Positions 1-6,568 are shown, counted from the stretch's first letter. The stretch: 12,635 bases of DNA from Prevotellaceae bacterium (GCA_031288885.1 JAITQP010000150.1:1-12635), one strand, 5' to 3'. Numbers and translations: made by a program. Notes: generated from the sequence alone by a model not told the origin.

Positions 1-125
1 AGCATGCACAAGGCGTTCATAAACAGCTCGCCTACCCACGAGATGTATGGAGACGCATTGGGGAAGATAGCGCCGGTAAAAACGCCGGCCGCAAGCGCAA
101 TGAGAATTTGCCAGTGGAGTTTCAT
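1..125 (-). CDS. Sodium:dicarboxylate (DAACS/SDF family) symporter, N-terminal part
   Basis: The first 41 codons of a gene that leaves the window. The peptide starts MKLHWQILIALAAGVFTGAI and continues with a proline, a short linker and ISWVGELFMNALCML. This is the usual opening of glutamate/aspartate/C4-dicarboxylate:cation symporters: a first transmembrane helix followed by the amphipathic start of the second. These inner-membrane carriers import acidic amino acids or dicarboxylates with Na+ or H+. The ATG at 125-123 overlaps the TGA of the upstream reading frame (ATGA), so translation is probably coupled to whatever precedes it. What precedes it is a remnant that looks like a threonine synthase tail, suggesting that the original arrangement was thrC followed by the symporter. 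Substrate cannot be judged from this stub. Confidence 0.8.
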   Translation of the reverse strand, partial: MKLHWQILIALAAGVFTGAIFPNASPYISWVGELFMNALCM

Positions 126-202
126 GCTATATTATCTAAATATTTGTACCCGCTTCCGGTGTTCAGCAGCAGCACCGTTTCGCCGTTTTTGATCCAACCC
201 GA
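122..202 (-). pseudogene. C-terminal tail of a threonine synthase-like PLP enzyme
   Basis: The last 26 residues of the chimeric frame (from SGWIKNGETVLLLNTGSG to the stop) have the pattern of the extreme C-terminus of fold-type-II PLP enzymes of the threonine synthase group. In those, a G-x-I-K-x-G-E segment leads to a strand and then LNTGSGxKY shortly before the end. Nothing else of the enzyme is present: no lysine or glycine-rich phosphate-binding motif. The breakpoint with the peptidase part lies near 200-205. Its stop codon overlaps the symporter start, so this piece was probably the native neighbour of the symporter. Identification rests on a short motif and is moderate. Confidence 0.55.
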
Positions 203-592
203 GCGGAATTGCCTCCCGCCCCCGAAAAATACGCCGGTTGCTTCGTCGAGCATAGACACAAACGATTTGCTGTTCGCCTCGTTGACGTCTGTTGTGTGCA
301 ACGCGGTAACATGCGCAATGCCTGTTTCGCGTTTTATCGTTTCTACCAGCCGCGTATCGGACGGGTTGTCCGATGCGGTGGTGACCACTACTATTTTTGC
401 CTTCTCTTTTCCGCCGGCAAGCTCCGTAAACTTACTCCATATATCCGGAGCAGACCCGCCTCCACCGATAATAATCAAAGCCCCCTTTTCCGGCCCATGC
501 CTTGTTGTGCCGTCCTTAATAGTAACGGGTGATTGTGCAAATCCAATGTTTACTGCGCACAAAAATACAAAAAAACTAACTTTCCGTTTCAT
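122..592 (-). pseudogene. Truncated cyanophycinase-like peptidase (S51) fused to a foreign C-terminal tail
   Basis: 156 codons. Residues 1-20 form a signal peptide (lysine-rich start, hydrophobic core, ending GFAQS), so the intact protein would be exported. Residues 37-130 match the N-terminal half of cyanophycinase/peptidase S51 proteins: GALIIIGGGG, an FTELAGG segment, KIVVVTTAS, and ATGVFFGGGRQ. Cyanophycinase relatives are serine exopeptidases of about 270-300 residues with the nucleophile in a GTSAGA motif soon after the GGG(D/R)Q motif. Here homology stops right after GGGRQFR, before the nucleophile, and is replaced by SGWIKNGE..LLLNTGSGYKYLD, which belongs to another family. The product cannot be an active peptidase. 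It lies 53 bp behind a SusD remnant on the same strand, an order seen in Bacteroidota uptake loci. Function of the chimera, if made, is unknown. Confidence 0.8.
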
Positions 593-645
593 AAAATTTA
601 CTTTTTAATTGAACTCATTGATTTATACTCTTCATTACCTATCGG

Positions 646-1080
646 TTATTGGGGATGCTTTGCATCCCATTGATATTCGGAATACGGACGCACCATTTGC
701 TCATATACGTGGTGCGTCGGCAAATCATTCGGCAGCTGCGCCAAGCGGCCGTATCTTCTGGCATCAAACCATCGGTGCCCTTCCCCGTAGAGCGAATACC
801 TGCGCTGGTTGAGCAGCTCGTCAATTAATGCTTCTTTATCGTTGATAATGTCAGGCTTTGCGGTGGCAATGTCCTGCAATCCGGCTGCCGTACGTATTTT
901 ATTCAGCGCTGCTACTGCATCTGCCAACGTACCGGTACTGGTGTGAATTTTCGCTTCGGCATAAATTAAAATTAGCTCTTCGTTCCGCAGGATGGAAACA
1001 GGCGACGATTGTGTAGGATACATATTCACGCGGTTCGTTCTGCCAATTGGCAGGAAAACCCACTGCCGCTCTGTCCACAT
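646..1080 (-). pseudogene. RagB/SusD-family lipoprotein, C-terminal fragment only
   Basis: The frame from an internal ATG at 1080 gives 144 residues; recognisable homology starts near 1036 (NRVNMYPTQSSPV). It carries the typical SusD C-terminal landmarks: ILRNEELILIYAEA, then an ALNKIRTAAGL segment, ELLNQRRYSLYGEGHRWFD and ARRYGRLAQLP. SusD proteins are outer-membrane surface lipoproteins of about 450-550 residues that bind substrate and pair with a TonB-dependent SusC. About two thirds of the gene, including signal peptide and lipobox, is missing. No SusC is in the window. Upstream sequence switches to an unrelated Abi-like tail in another frame. There is no start signal of its own, so this is a remnant. 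Confidence 0.85.
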
Positions 1081-1156
1081 TGGGGTGTTTCAGGAAAAGA
1101 TACTCCAACTTTTGCCTGAATGTATGCTTGGAGTTAACTAAAATAAAACGCTCACC
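1031..1156 (-). pseudogene. C-terminal remnant of an Abi_2 (AbiD/AbiF-like) protein
   Basis: Reading minus from a TAG at 1159-1157, the frame gives FILVNSKHTFRQKLEYLF, then LKHPNVDRAAVGFPANWQNEP, before it runs into the SusD fragment read in the wrong frame. The pattern of T-F-x-x-x-L, a leucine-rich helix, a YP/HP-x-(I/V)-D motif, (M/V)GFP-x-x-W and then a short end is that of the C-terminus of Abi_2 family proteins (abortive infection, phage defence). Only about 38 codons remain, so nothing functional is left. The switch to SusD sequence falls at about 1030-1040. Identification depends on a short motif. Confidence 0.55.
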
Positions 1157-1194
1157 CTAAGTGCGCTGTTCTGACGGGAAGCGGGGTGAGCACG
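1140..1194 (-). ncRNA. Stem-loop with U-rich tail: short RNA, leader or attenuator
   Basis: On the minus strand, GCTCACCC (1191-1184) pairs with GGGTGAGC (1157-1150). Inside it CGCT (1183-1180) can pair with AGCG (1167-1164), leaving a 12-nt loop and a 6-nt bulge. The base of the long stem is followed by GTTTTATTTTA, as in an intrinsic terminator. A TAnnTTTG promoter box lies just upstream (1201-1208), so a transcript would start near 1194 and could end near 1140, giving a roughly 55-nt RNA. If it reads through, it would enter the gene remnants downstream. No known RNA family is recognised. Confidence 0.4.
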
Positions 1195-1200
1195 TTGCCC

Positions 1201-1231
1201 CAAAGGTACAAACAATATTTGAATCTGCAAG
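1201..1231 (-). promoter_or_regulatory. Bacteroidota-type promoter, minus strand
   Basis: On the minus strand TACCTTTG (1208-1201) matches the -7 consensus TAnnTTTG of the Bacteroidota primary sigma factor. CTTG at 1231-1228 sits 19 nt upstream, an acceptable variant of the -33 TTTG. Predicted start is near 1194, feeding the stem-loop described for 1140-1194. Confidence 0.5.
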
Positions 1232-1280
1232 AATTGGGGGATAAAAAGTCTGAGCGTATTTTTTTTTGCGCCTGTGAGTT

Positions 1281-1309
1281 TTTGTTTTCACAAAAAATGC
1301 CTATATTTG
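1281..1309 (+). promoter_or_regulatory. Bacteroidota-type promoter of the structured RNA
   Basis: TTTG at 1281-1284 and TATATTTG at 1302-1309 match the -33 TTTG and -7 TAnnTTTG boxes with a 17-nt spacer. The start site would fall near 1314-1317. The only thing between it and the strong terminator at 1451-1479 is the structured RNA. It is divergent from the minus-strand promoter at 1201-1231. Confidence 0.65.
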
Positions 1310-1313
1310 CGGT

Positions 1314-1480
1314 AGAATTACAGAGCGAATTGTTAGAGGCAAGCATCAGGTTCAAGTCCTGAATCGTTCACCGAGATAGGGGGGAAGTCCGGTAGTGGAG
1401 TCATAAGCCCTCGTTCTCGACCAGCCCGACAGAGCAATATCTGTCAAAATAAAAGAGGTTGCGTAACGCAGCCTCTTTTG
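1314..1480 (+). ncRNA. Unclassified free-standing structured RNA, about 165 nt
   Basis: It is bounded by a promoter with both boxes and an intrinsic terminator, and has no convincing ORF inside. Visible hairpins, in order: TCAGG/CCTGA with a TTCAAGT loop (1346-1362); an irregular hairpin with CGAGA 1372-1376 pairing TCTCG 1415-1419 and GGGGG 1379-1383 pairing CCCTC 1408-1412; GACAGA/TCTGTC (1428-1445); and the terminator. Alternatively ACAGA (1320-1324) and ATTG (1329-1332) can pair with TCTGT (1440-1444) and CAAT (1435-1438), closing the whole RNA in a long rod. The first hairpin has the exact geometry of a tRNA T arm. Size and boundaries resemble free-standing RNAs such as the Bacteroidales-1 motif or a 6S-like RNA, but no family could be assigned by eye. 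It might instead be a leader for maf, though the terminator lies between. Confidence 0.6.
1451..1479 (+). terminator. Strong intrinsic terminator
   Basis: AAAAGAGGTTGCG (1451-1463), a TAA loop, then CGCAGCCTCTTTT (1467-1479) form a 13-bp stem with one G-T pair, with A and T tracts on the two sides. It ends the structured RNA. The symmetrical A/T flanks would let it work in both directions. It also separates that RNA from maf, 54 nt downstream. Confidence 0.85.
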
Positions 1481-1533
1481 ATTTGTGTTAACCCTAACCG
1501 GATTTTACCGCAAACATACACCCAAACCCAACC

Positions 1534-2121
1534 ATGCTCCACGAAAAGCTGAAGAGCTACCGGCTTATTTTAGCCTCGCAGTCGCCGCGGCGGCAGGCGC
1601 TGATAAAAGGCTTGGACGTGCCGGTTACGCTGGCGCCCGCCTACCACGTCGATGAGGCGTTCCCGCCGGAGATGCCAAAGGAGGAAGTCCCCATTTTTTT
1701 GGCGCGCGCCAAGTCCGGCGCCTACCCGCACCCGCTGGACGACCGCGATGTGCTGATAACCGCCGATACGCTGGTGTGGTGCAAGGGCGAGTTTCTGGGC
1801 AAGCCGGCAGGCGAAGCCGACGCCCGCCGGATGCTGCGCCTGATGTCGGGGAGCACGCACGAGGTGCTCACGGGCGTGTGCCTGCGCAGTAGCCGCCAAA
1901 CCAAAACTTTCCTCTCGTCAACGCTGGTGCGCTTCCGGCCGCTGGCGGAGGACGAAATCTCCTACTACCTCTCCGCCTACCAGCCCTACGACAAGGCCGG
2001 CGCCTACGGCATTCAGGAGTGGATAGGCTACGCCGCCATTGAGCGCATCGAAGGGTCGTACTACAACGTAATGGGGCTGCCCATGCAGCGGCTCTACGTG
2101 GAGCTGGAAAAGATGATTTGA
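1534..2121 (+). CDS. maf: Maf-family nucleotide pyrophosphatase (dTTP/UTP type)
   Basis: 195 residues, full length for the family. Maf proteins are cytoplasmic enzymes that hydrolyse non-canonical or surplus nucleoside triphosphates, such as dTTP, UTP and modified pyrimidines, to monophosphates; they are tied to cell-division control and house-cleaning. The N-terminal phosphate-binding motif LASQSPRR is at 13-20, the catalytic ITADTLV segment has D78, GKP is near 90, then MSGSTHEVLTGV, and near the C-terminus an AYGIQEWIG segment and EGSYYNVMGLP. These are the conserved landmarks of the YhdE-like (dTTP/UTP) branch. The ATG at 1534 puts SQSPRR at its usual distance from the start; there is no Shine-Dalgarno, as expected here. 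It is followed after 123 nt by the transporter gene, which has its own promoter-like box. Confidence 0.93.
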   Translation: MLHEKLKSYRLILASQSPRRQALIKGLDVPVTLAPAYHVDEAFPPEMPKEEVPIFLARAKSGAYPHPLDDRDVLITADTLVWCKGEFLGKPAGEADARRMLRLMSGSTHEVLTGVCLRSSRQTKTFLSSTLVRFRPLAEDEISYYLSAYQPYDKAGAYGIQEWIGYAAIERIEGSYYNVMGLPMQRLYVELEKMI

Positions 2122-2157
2122 TGCACGGTGGTGCAATGCTATGCAGCAAAAAAGTTG

Positions 2158-2165
2158 TATATTTG
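2158..2165 (+). promoter_or_regulatory. Promoter -7 box upstream of the ABC transporter
   Basis: TATATTTG matches TAnnTTTG exactly in the AT-rich spacer after maf. A good -33 TTTG at the right distance is not seen, so only half the signal is present. Predicted start near 2171 would leave a leader of about 75 nt before the TTG start codon. Confidence 0.45.
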
Positions 2166-2244
2166 CAGAAGTTTTTTCGCAAGTATATTTTATATTTTGC
2201 GCATACAACCAACAAGCACAACTCAACATTAATCATAACCATCC

Positions 2245-5200
2245 TTGAACGAGTCGCTACTAAAAACGCTAACGCAACTTTTTGCTCTGTTTGTGGTCAA
2301 GGCTCAGGTAACCCAGCAGGCTGCACAGCTCGTCTTTGCCCGATTTCTGGAAAATAAAGATTTGGCGGATGAGCAGAGCGAAATCTTTTTGCAGCAATTT
2401 GACGATATCTACACGCGCTTTAAGCATGACAACGATCAGCTGGAGCAGCTGCACGCCGAAACAAAGCACCTCTTTCACCACCAGCTCGCCAAGCTCTCCG
2501 AAGAGGTGAACTACGATAACGAGCAGCGCCAAAAAATTTGGGTCGTACTGCAGCTCATCGAGTTTCTGGGCGACCTGAACATTGCCACCCCCGAAATTGT
2601 GGAGGCGGCGCGGCGCTTTGCGGGGCTGCTGCGCATCAGCCAGCGGGAGTTCAACAACTGCATGTGCTTTATGCTGGGCAACGAAAGCTCCATGCCGATG
2701 AACGAAAACCTCCTGCTGGTGTCGCACGAAAACCCTTTCCCCGATTCCGGCGTACGATTTCTGGAGAATAAAAAGCTGGTGGGGAAAATCTTTGTCCTCC
2801 TCATTGAGAGCACCAATACGTTGCTGGTTAAATATTTTGGCAAGAGCAACTTTTTCCTCAACGGGCGCAACCTCAACGTAGGCCGGTCGTACGTTTTTGG
2901 CGTAGGCTCGGTGATACGCAGCCCCCGCATCGACCCCATTTACTACAACAAGGTCGTCAGCACGTTTACGCAGAACGAGGAGGACGAGGGGATAACCTTC
3001 GTGGCGCACGACATCAGCTACCGCTTTAGCGGGAGCAAGGACGGCGTGCACCCCTTCTCCTTCCACGCCCGCTCGGGCGAGCTGGTGGCCATCATGGGCG
3101 GAAGCGGCGTGGGGAAGTCAACGCTGCTCAACCTGCTCAACGGGCACCTCAAGCTGCGCACGGGGCAAATCACCATCAACGGGCACGACATCCACGCCGA
3201 CCCCGAAAGCGTGGACGGCGTTATTGGCTACGTGCCGCAGGACGAGCTGCTCGTGGAGGAGCTCACGGTGTACGAAAACCTCTACTACAACGCCCTGCTC
3301 TGCTTTCGCGACTACAGCAAGGAGCAGATAGAGCAGGAGATTTCCACCGTTATCGAGCAGTTTGACCTCGTGGAGGCGCGCAACCTCAAGGTGGGCAACC
3401 CGCTCAACAAGTTCATCAGCGGCGGGCAGCGCAAGCGGCTCAACATTGCGCTGGAGCTCATGCGCCAGCCCTCCGTGCTCTTTGTGGACGAGCCCACCTC
3501 GGGACTTTCGTCCATCGACTCGGAAAAGGTAACGCTGCTGCTCAAGCGGCAGGCCATGCGCGGAAAGCTGGTGGTGGTGAACATTCACCAGCCGTCGAGC
3601 GACCTGTTCAAGCTCTTCAACCGCGTGCTGGTGATGGACCACGGCGGGCGGGTTATCTTTCAGGGAAACCCGATGGACGCCATCGTGTATTTTAAGGAGG
3701 CTGCCCACTTCATCAATCCGGAGGAGAGCGAGTGCGTCACCTGCGGCAACGTCAACCCCGACCTCATCCTGCGGGTGGTGGAGGCGCGCGTGGTAAACGA
3801 GTACGGACGGCTTACGCGAAAGCGCCGGCGAACGGCCGAGGAGTGGTACCGGCGCTACATGAAGAAAATAAGCCCGCGCATCTGGAGCGAGCATCCGCCC
3901 AAAAACGAGCTGCCCAAAAACGACTTCAAAATCCCCGGGCGCCTCCAGCAAATGCTGGTGTTCATGCGGCGCAACATCAAAGCCAAGCTCGCCAACCGGC
4001 AGTACATGCTCATCACGCTGCTCGAGGCGCCCGTGCTGGCGCTCATTCTGGGGTACTTCACCAAGTTTATTGCCGGAACGCCGAGCAACCCCAACGAGTA
4101 CGTTTTTAGCGAAAACGTCAACATCCCCTCCTACCTCTTTATGTGCGTGGTGGGGGCTATTTTCTTCGGGCTCACGGCGAGCGCGCAGGAAATCATAAAG
4201 GACAGAAAGCTGCTGCAGCGCGAAAAATTCCTCAACCTCAGCCGCAACAGCTACCTGCTCTCCAAGGTGTTTGTAATGTTTATCGTTTCCGCCATACAGT
4301 CGCTTTCGTTCATCCTTGTGGGCAACTCCGTTTTGGAGATTGACGGGCTTACGCCGCAGTTCTTTGCCATCATGTTCTCCGCGTCGGTATGCGCCAACCT
4401 CATTGGGCTCAACATTTCGTCGGCGCTCAACTCGGAGGTGGCGATATACATCCTCATTCCGCTCATTCTGGTGCCCCAGCTGCTGTTCAGCGGCGTGGTG
4501 GTGCGCTTCGACAAGCTGCACAAGGCGCTCCTCACCTCCTCCAACGTGCCGGTAGTGGCCGATGCGATGGTGTCGCGCTGGGCGTACGAAGCCCTCGCCG
4601 TGGCGCAGTTTAGCGACAACCGCTACGAAAAGCACTTTTTTGGCTACGATATGCAGCTGAGCCGCCTGTCCTACGCCTCGGGCTACTACCTTCCGCAGCT
4701 CGAAATCAACGCCGGCTCGGTGCTGCGCGACGCCAAAAGCAACGCCGCGCTCGCCGCCGACCGGCTGCTGCTGCTCCGCAACGAGCTGCCCACGGCGCGC
4801 CACATGGCAACCCCCTACGGCATAACAATTCCCTTGCCCGACAGCTTTGCTGTTGCCGCCTACACGCCGCAGTACGAGCAGCAGCTGAAGCAAAGCTTAG
4901 CGGCGCTGCGGGAGGCCATATCCGCTCAGGCAAGCAACGCCTCGCGCGCGCGCAACCGCAAGGTGCTGGAGCTGGAGCAGCAGCTGGGCGGGCAGCAGGC
5001 GCTGGTGGCCTTTAAGCGAAAATACCACAACAACGCAATGGCGGAGGTGGCGCTCAACCAAAATGACTTTGAAAAAATCCGCATAAGCAACGACGGGTAT
5101 TTGGTGCAGGTAAAAGACCCCATCTTTCGCGAGCCCTCGTCGCGCGTTGGGCGGGCGCACCTCTACGCGCCCTACAAGATGCTCGGCAGCGCAAAAATCA

Positions 5201-5355
5201 AAACGATATGGTTCAACATCGGCGTAATGTGGCTGGGGAGCATCCTGCTCTACGCCATGCTCTACTTCGACGGGCTGAGAATTATCGTAACGCAGGCCGA
5301 AAAAATGGCCATGCGCCGGATAGCAAAGCGAATTGCAAGGATAATTCCGCGATAG
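2245..5355 (+). CDS. Large fused ABC transporter (ABCG/ABC-2 type) with N-terminal helical domain
   Basis: 1,036 residues. An in-frame TAA lies just upstream (2236-2238), and the next in-frame ATG is far inside a conserved region, so the start is TTG at 2245 (peptide MNESLLKTLTQLF). Residues 1-150 form a helical, TerB-like domain; 160-240 are a less clear linker, perhaps with an FHA-like fold. The ATPase domain has Walker A GGSGVGKS (285-292), Q-loop Q332, signature SGGQR (392-396), Walker B VDEP (D415, E416) and H-loop H448. Six predicted membrane helices lie near 588-610, 629-650, 672-694, 706-727, 732-753 and 988-1012. Between the fifth and sixth is a long, probably periplasmic segment of about 235 residues with a heptad-like coiled coil near 873-925. 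ABC-signature order and ISGGQRKRLNIA are typical of the ABCG (White) group, which usually exports lipids or other hydrophobic compounds. The substrate is unknown. The glycosyltransferase gene follows 3 nt after the stop. Confidence 0.9.
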   Translation: MNESLLKTLTQLFALFVVKAQVTQQAAQLVFARFLENKDLADEQSEIFLQQFDDIYTRFKHDNDQLEQLHAETKHLFHHQLAKLSEEVNYDNEQRQKIWVVLQLIEFLGDLNIATPEIVEAARRFAGLLRISQREFNNCMCFMLGNESSMPMNENLLLVSHENPFPDSGVRFLENKKLVGKIFVLLIESTNTLLVKYFGKSNFFLNGRNLNVGRSYVFGVGSVIRSPRIDPIYYNKVVSTFTQNEEDEGITFVAHDISYRFSGSKDGVHPFSFHARSGELVAIMGGSGVGKSTLLNLLNGHLKLRTGQITINGHDIHADPESVDGVIGYVPQDELLVEELTVYENLYYNALLCFRDYSKEQIEQEISTVIEQFDLVEARNLKVGNPLNKFISGGQRKRLNIALELMRQPSVLFVDEPTSGLSSIDSEKVTLLLKRQAMRGKLVVVNIHQPSSDLFKLFNRVLVMDHGGRVIFQGNPMDAIVYFKEAAHFINPEESECVTCGNVNPDLILRVVEARVVNEYGRLTRKRRRTAEEWYRRYMKKISPRIWSEHPPKNELPKNDFKIPGRLQQMLVFMRRNIKAKLANRQYMLITLLEAPVLALILGYFTKFIAGTPSNPNEYVFSENVNIPSYLFMCVVGAIFFGLTASAQEIIKDRKLLQREKFLNLSRNSYLLSKVFVMFIVSAIQSLSFILVGNSVLEIDGLTPQFFAIMFSASVCANLIGLNISSALNSEVAIYILIPLILVPQLLFSGVVVRFDKLHKALLTSSNVPVVADAMVSRWAYEALAVAQFSDNRYEKHFFGYDMQLSRLSYASGYYLPQLEINAGSVLRDAKSNAALAADRLLLLRNELPTARHMATPYGITIPLPDSFAVAAYTPQYEQQLKQSLAALREAISAQASNASRARNRKVLELEQQLGGQQALVAFKRKYHNNAMAEVALNQNDFEKIRISNDGYLVQVKDPIFREPSSRVGRAHLYAPYKMLGSAKIKTIWFNIGVMWLGSILLYAMLYFDGLRIIVTQAEKMAMRRIAKRIARIIPR

Positions 5356-5358
5356 AAA

Positions 5359-6519
5359 ATGAACAACAATAAAAACATCCGAATGAAAAAAACAAAAACA
5401 CTTGCTATGCTATGCTTGTCTAACAGCTTTGGCGGTTTAGAGATGAACACGGTGCGGCTGGCAAAATGGTTGAACGATTTAGGGTATTTCAGCGTTGTAT
5501 TTATTGGAGGAAAGGGAACACCCGTGATGCAGTTTGCGCAAGAGGTGCAGCTACCTGTAGCCTTCATGAAGTCTTATGTTCGCTACGCGGACATACTCGG
5601 TGCATATCGCCTCCTAAAAGCGCTACGCTCAACAGGTGCGGAAGCGTTGTTTACCGCTAACAACCGCAACATAAGTTTACTCTCCGTGCTGCGGTGGGTA
5701 TGGCGTTACCGGAAACCAATAGTGTATCAGCAGCAAATGGATTTAGTCATCGACAAGAAGGACATTCTTCACACCTTCCGCTTTGCCGCCATCGACCTGT
5801 GGATTGCCCCGCTGGACAGCATACGGAACGACGTCCTGCGGCATACGCGCGTCAACCCCAATAAAATCAAGGTTATTCCTTTGGGGATTGAGGTTGAGCC
5901 GCTTCTCGCGAGCAGGCAAGGCGCTGCACAGGCGCGGGCGCGGCTTGGCATCAAGCCTCAACATCCCCTGCTGGGTATTGTGGGCAGAATAGACAGACTC
6001 AAGGGACAACTGGTGCTGCTACAGGCAATAAAACTGCTGCAAAGCCGCAGCATTTTTGTGGAAACGCTGATAACGGGAGAGCCAACGCGCAACACGCGGC
6101 AGGAGTACTTGGAGGAGTTGCTCACGTTTGTGCGTGACAACAACCTACAGCCCTTTGTCCACTTTTGCCCGTTCACGTCGGATGTTGCCACAGTTTACTC
6201 GGCAATTGATGTGCTGGTGATGGCGTCGCAGCGTGAAACCTACGGCATGGTAACCGCCGAGGCAATGCTTTTTGGGTTGCCCGTGGTGGGTACCCGTGCG
6301 GGCGGCACGGTAGAGTTGCTGGATAAGTATGACGGATGCTTGCTCTTTGACCCTGGCAACGCCGAAGACCTCGCCGACAAGTTGCAAGAGATGCTCGCAA
6401 ACATGGATGCCTTCAGGGCAAAAACTCGCCACGCTTCCACACAGGTAGCGCGCTATCTGTCGCATGTGGAGGAGTGCAGGGCTATAAAAAAGGCTATTGA
6501 TGAAATCCACTTCCCCTGA
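5359..6519 (+). CDS. Glycosyltransferase, GT4 family (GT-B fold)
   Basis: 386 residues. The N-terminal domain has the donor-independent GGLE motif (SFGGLEMNTVRLAKWL). The C-terminal domain has IVGRIDRLKGQ, the pair of donor-binding glutamates in E-x7-E (E293, E301: ETYGMVTAE), and the AMLFGLPVVGTRAGGTVELL segment that grips the nucleotide-sugar. This is a retaining GT4 enzyme, probably cytoplasmic or peripheral at the inner membrane, adding a sugar to a lipid or polysaccharide precursor. Acceptor and sugar cannot be told. The ATG at 5359 is 3 nt after the transporter stop; a second in-frame ATG at 5383 (MKKTKTLAML) sits closer to the first beta strand and may be the real start, giving 378 residues. 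Tight spacing points to cotranscription with the transporter. The gene is visibly less GC-rich than the transporter. Confidence 0.9.
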   Translation: MNNNKNIRMKKTKTLAMLCLSNSFGGLEMNTVRLAKWLNDLGYFSVVFIGGKGTPVMQFAQEVQLPVAFMKSYVRYADILGAYRLLKALRSTGAEALFTANNRNISLLSVLRWVWRYRKPIVYQQQMDLVIDKKDILHTFRFAAIDLWIAPLDSIRNDVLRHTRVNPNKIKVIPLGIEVEPLLASRQGAAQARARLGIKPQHPLLGIVGRIDRLKGQLVLLQAIKLLQSRSIFVETLITGEPTRNTRQEYLEELLTFVRDNNLQPFVHFCPFTSDVATVYSAIDVLVMASQRETYGMVTAEAMLFGLPVVGTRAGGTVELLDKYDGCLLFDPGNAEDLADKLQEMLANMDAFRAKTRHASTQVARYLSHVEECRAIKKAIDEIHFP

Positions 6520-6521
6520 TT

Positions 6522-6568
6522 TTTATCTATGAAAAAATACGTAAAATTTCTATTTTTCCATAGATAAA
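6522..6568. terminator. Long AT-rich inverted repeat between convergent genes
   Basis: Two 18-nt arms (6522-6539 and 6551-6568) are complementary at 17 of 18 positions around an 11-nt spacer. They start 2 nt after the glycosyltransferase stop. The neighbouring genes converge here, so a bidirectional transcription end or mRNA-stabilising hairpin is the simplest reading. The stem is mostly A/T and lacks a clear U-tract on the plus side. Confidence 0.5.

Noticed and set aside
1..1200. A phage-defence island, prompted by the Abi_2-like piece
   Set aside because: Only about 38 codons of the Abi-like gene remain and no other defence gene, integrase or CRISPR repeat is in the window.
1323..1373. 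A complete tRNA gene
   Set aside because: The T arm and most of the acceptor stem are there, but no D arm or anticodon arm fits in the 16 nt between them, and the CCA would read CCG.
1378..1395. RNase P RNA (GGGGAAGTCCGG resembles the conserved GAGGAAAGTCCG)
   Set aside because: The unit is only about 165 nt, less than half of a bacterial rnpB, and the matching 3' conserved region and pseudoknot partner are not seen.
3118..4893. 591-codon open frame on the minus strand
   Set aside because: It is antisense to the ABC transporter, caused by GC-rich codon bias; composition is low-complexity and no family is recognised.
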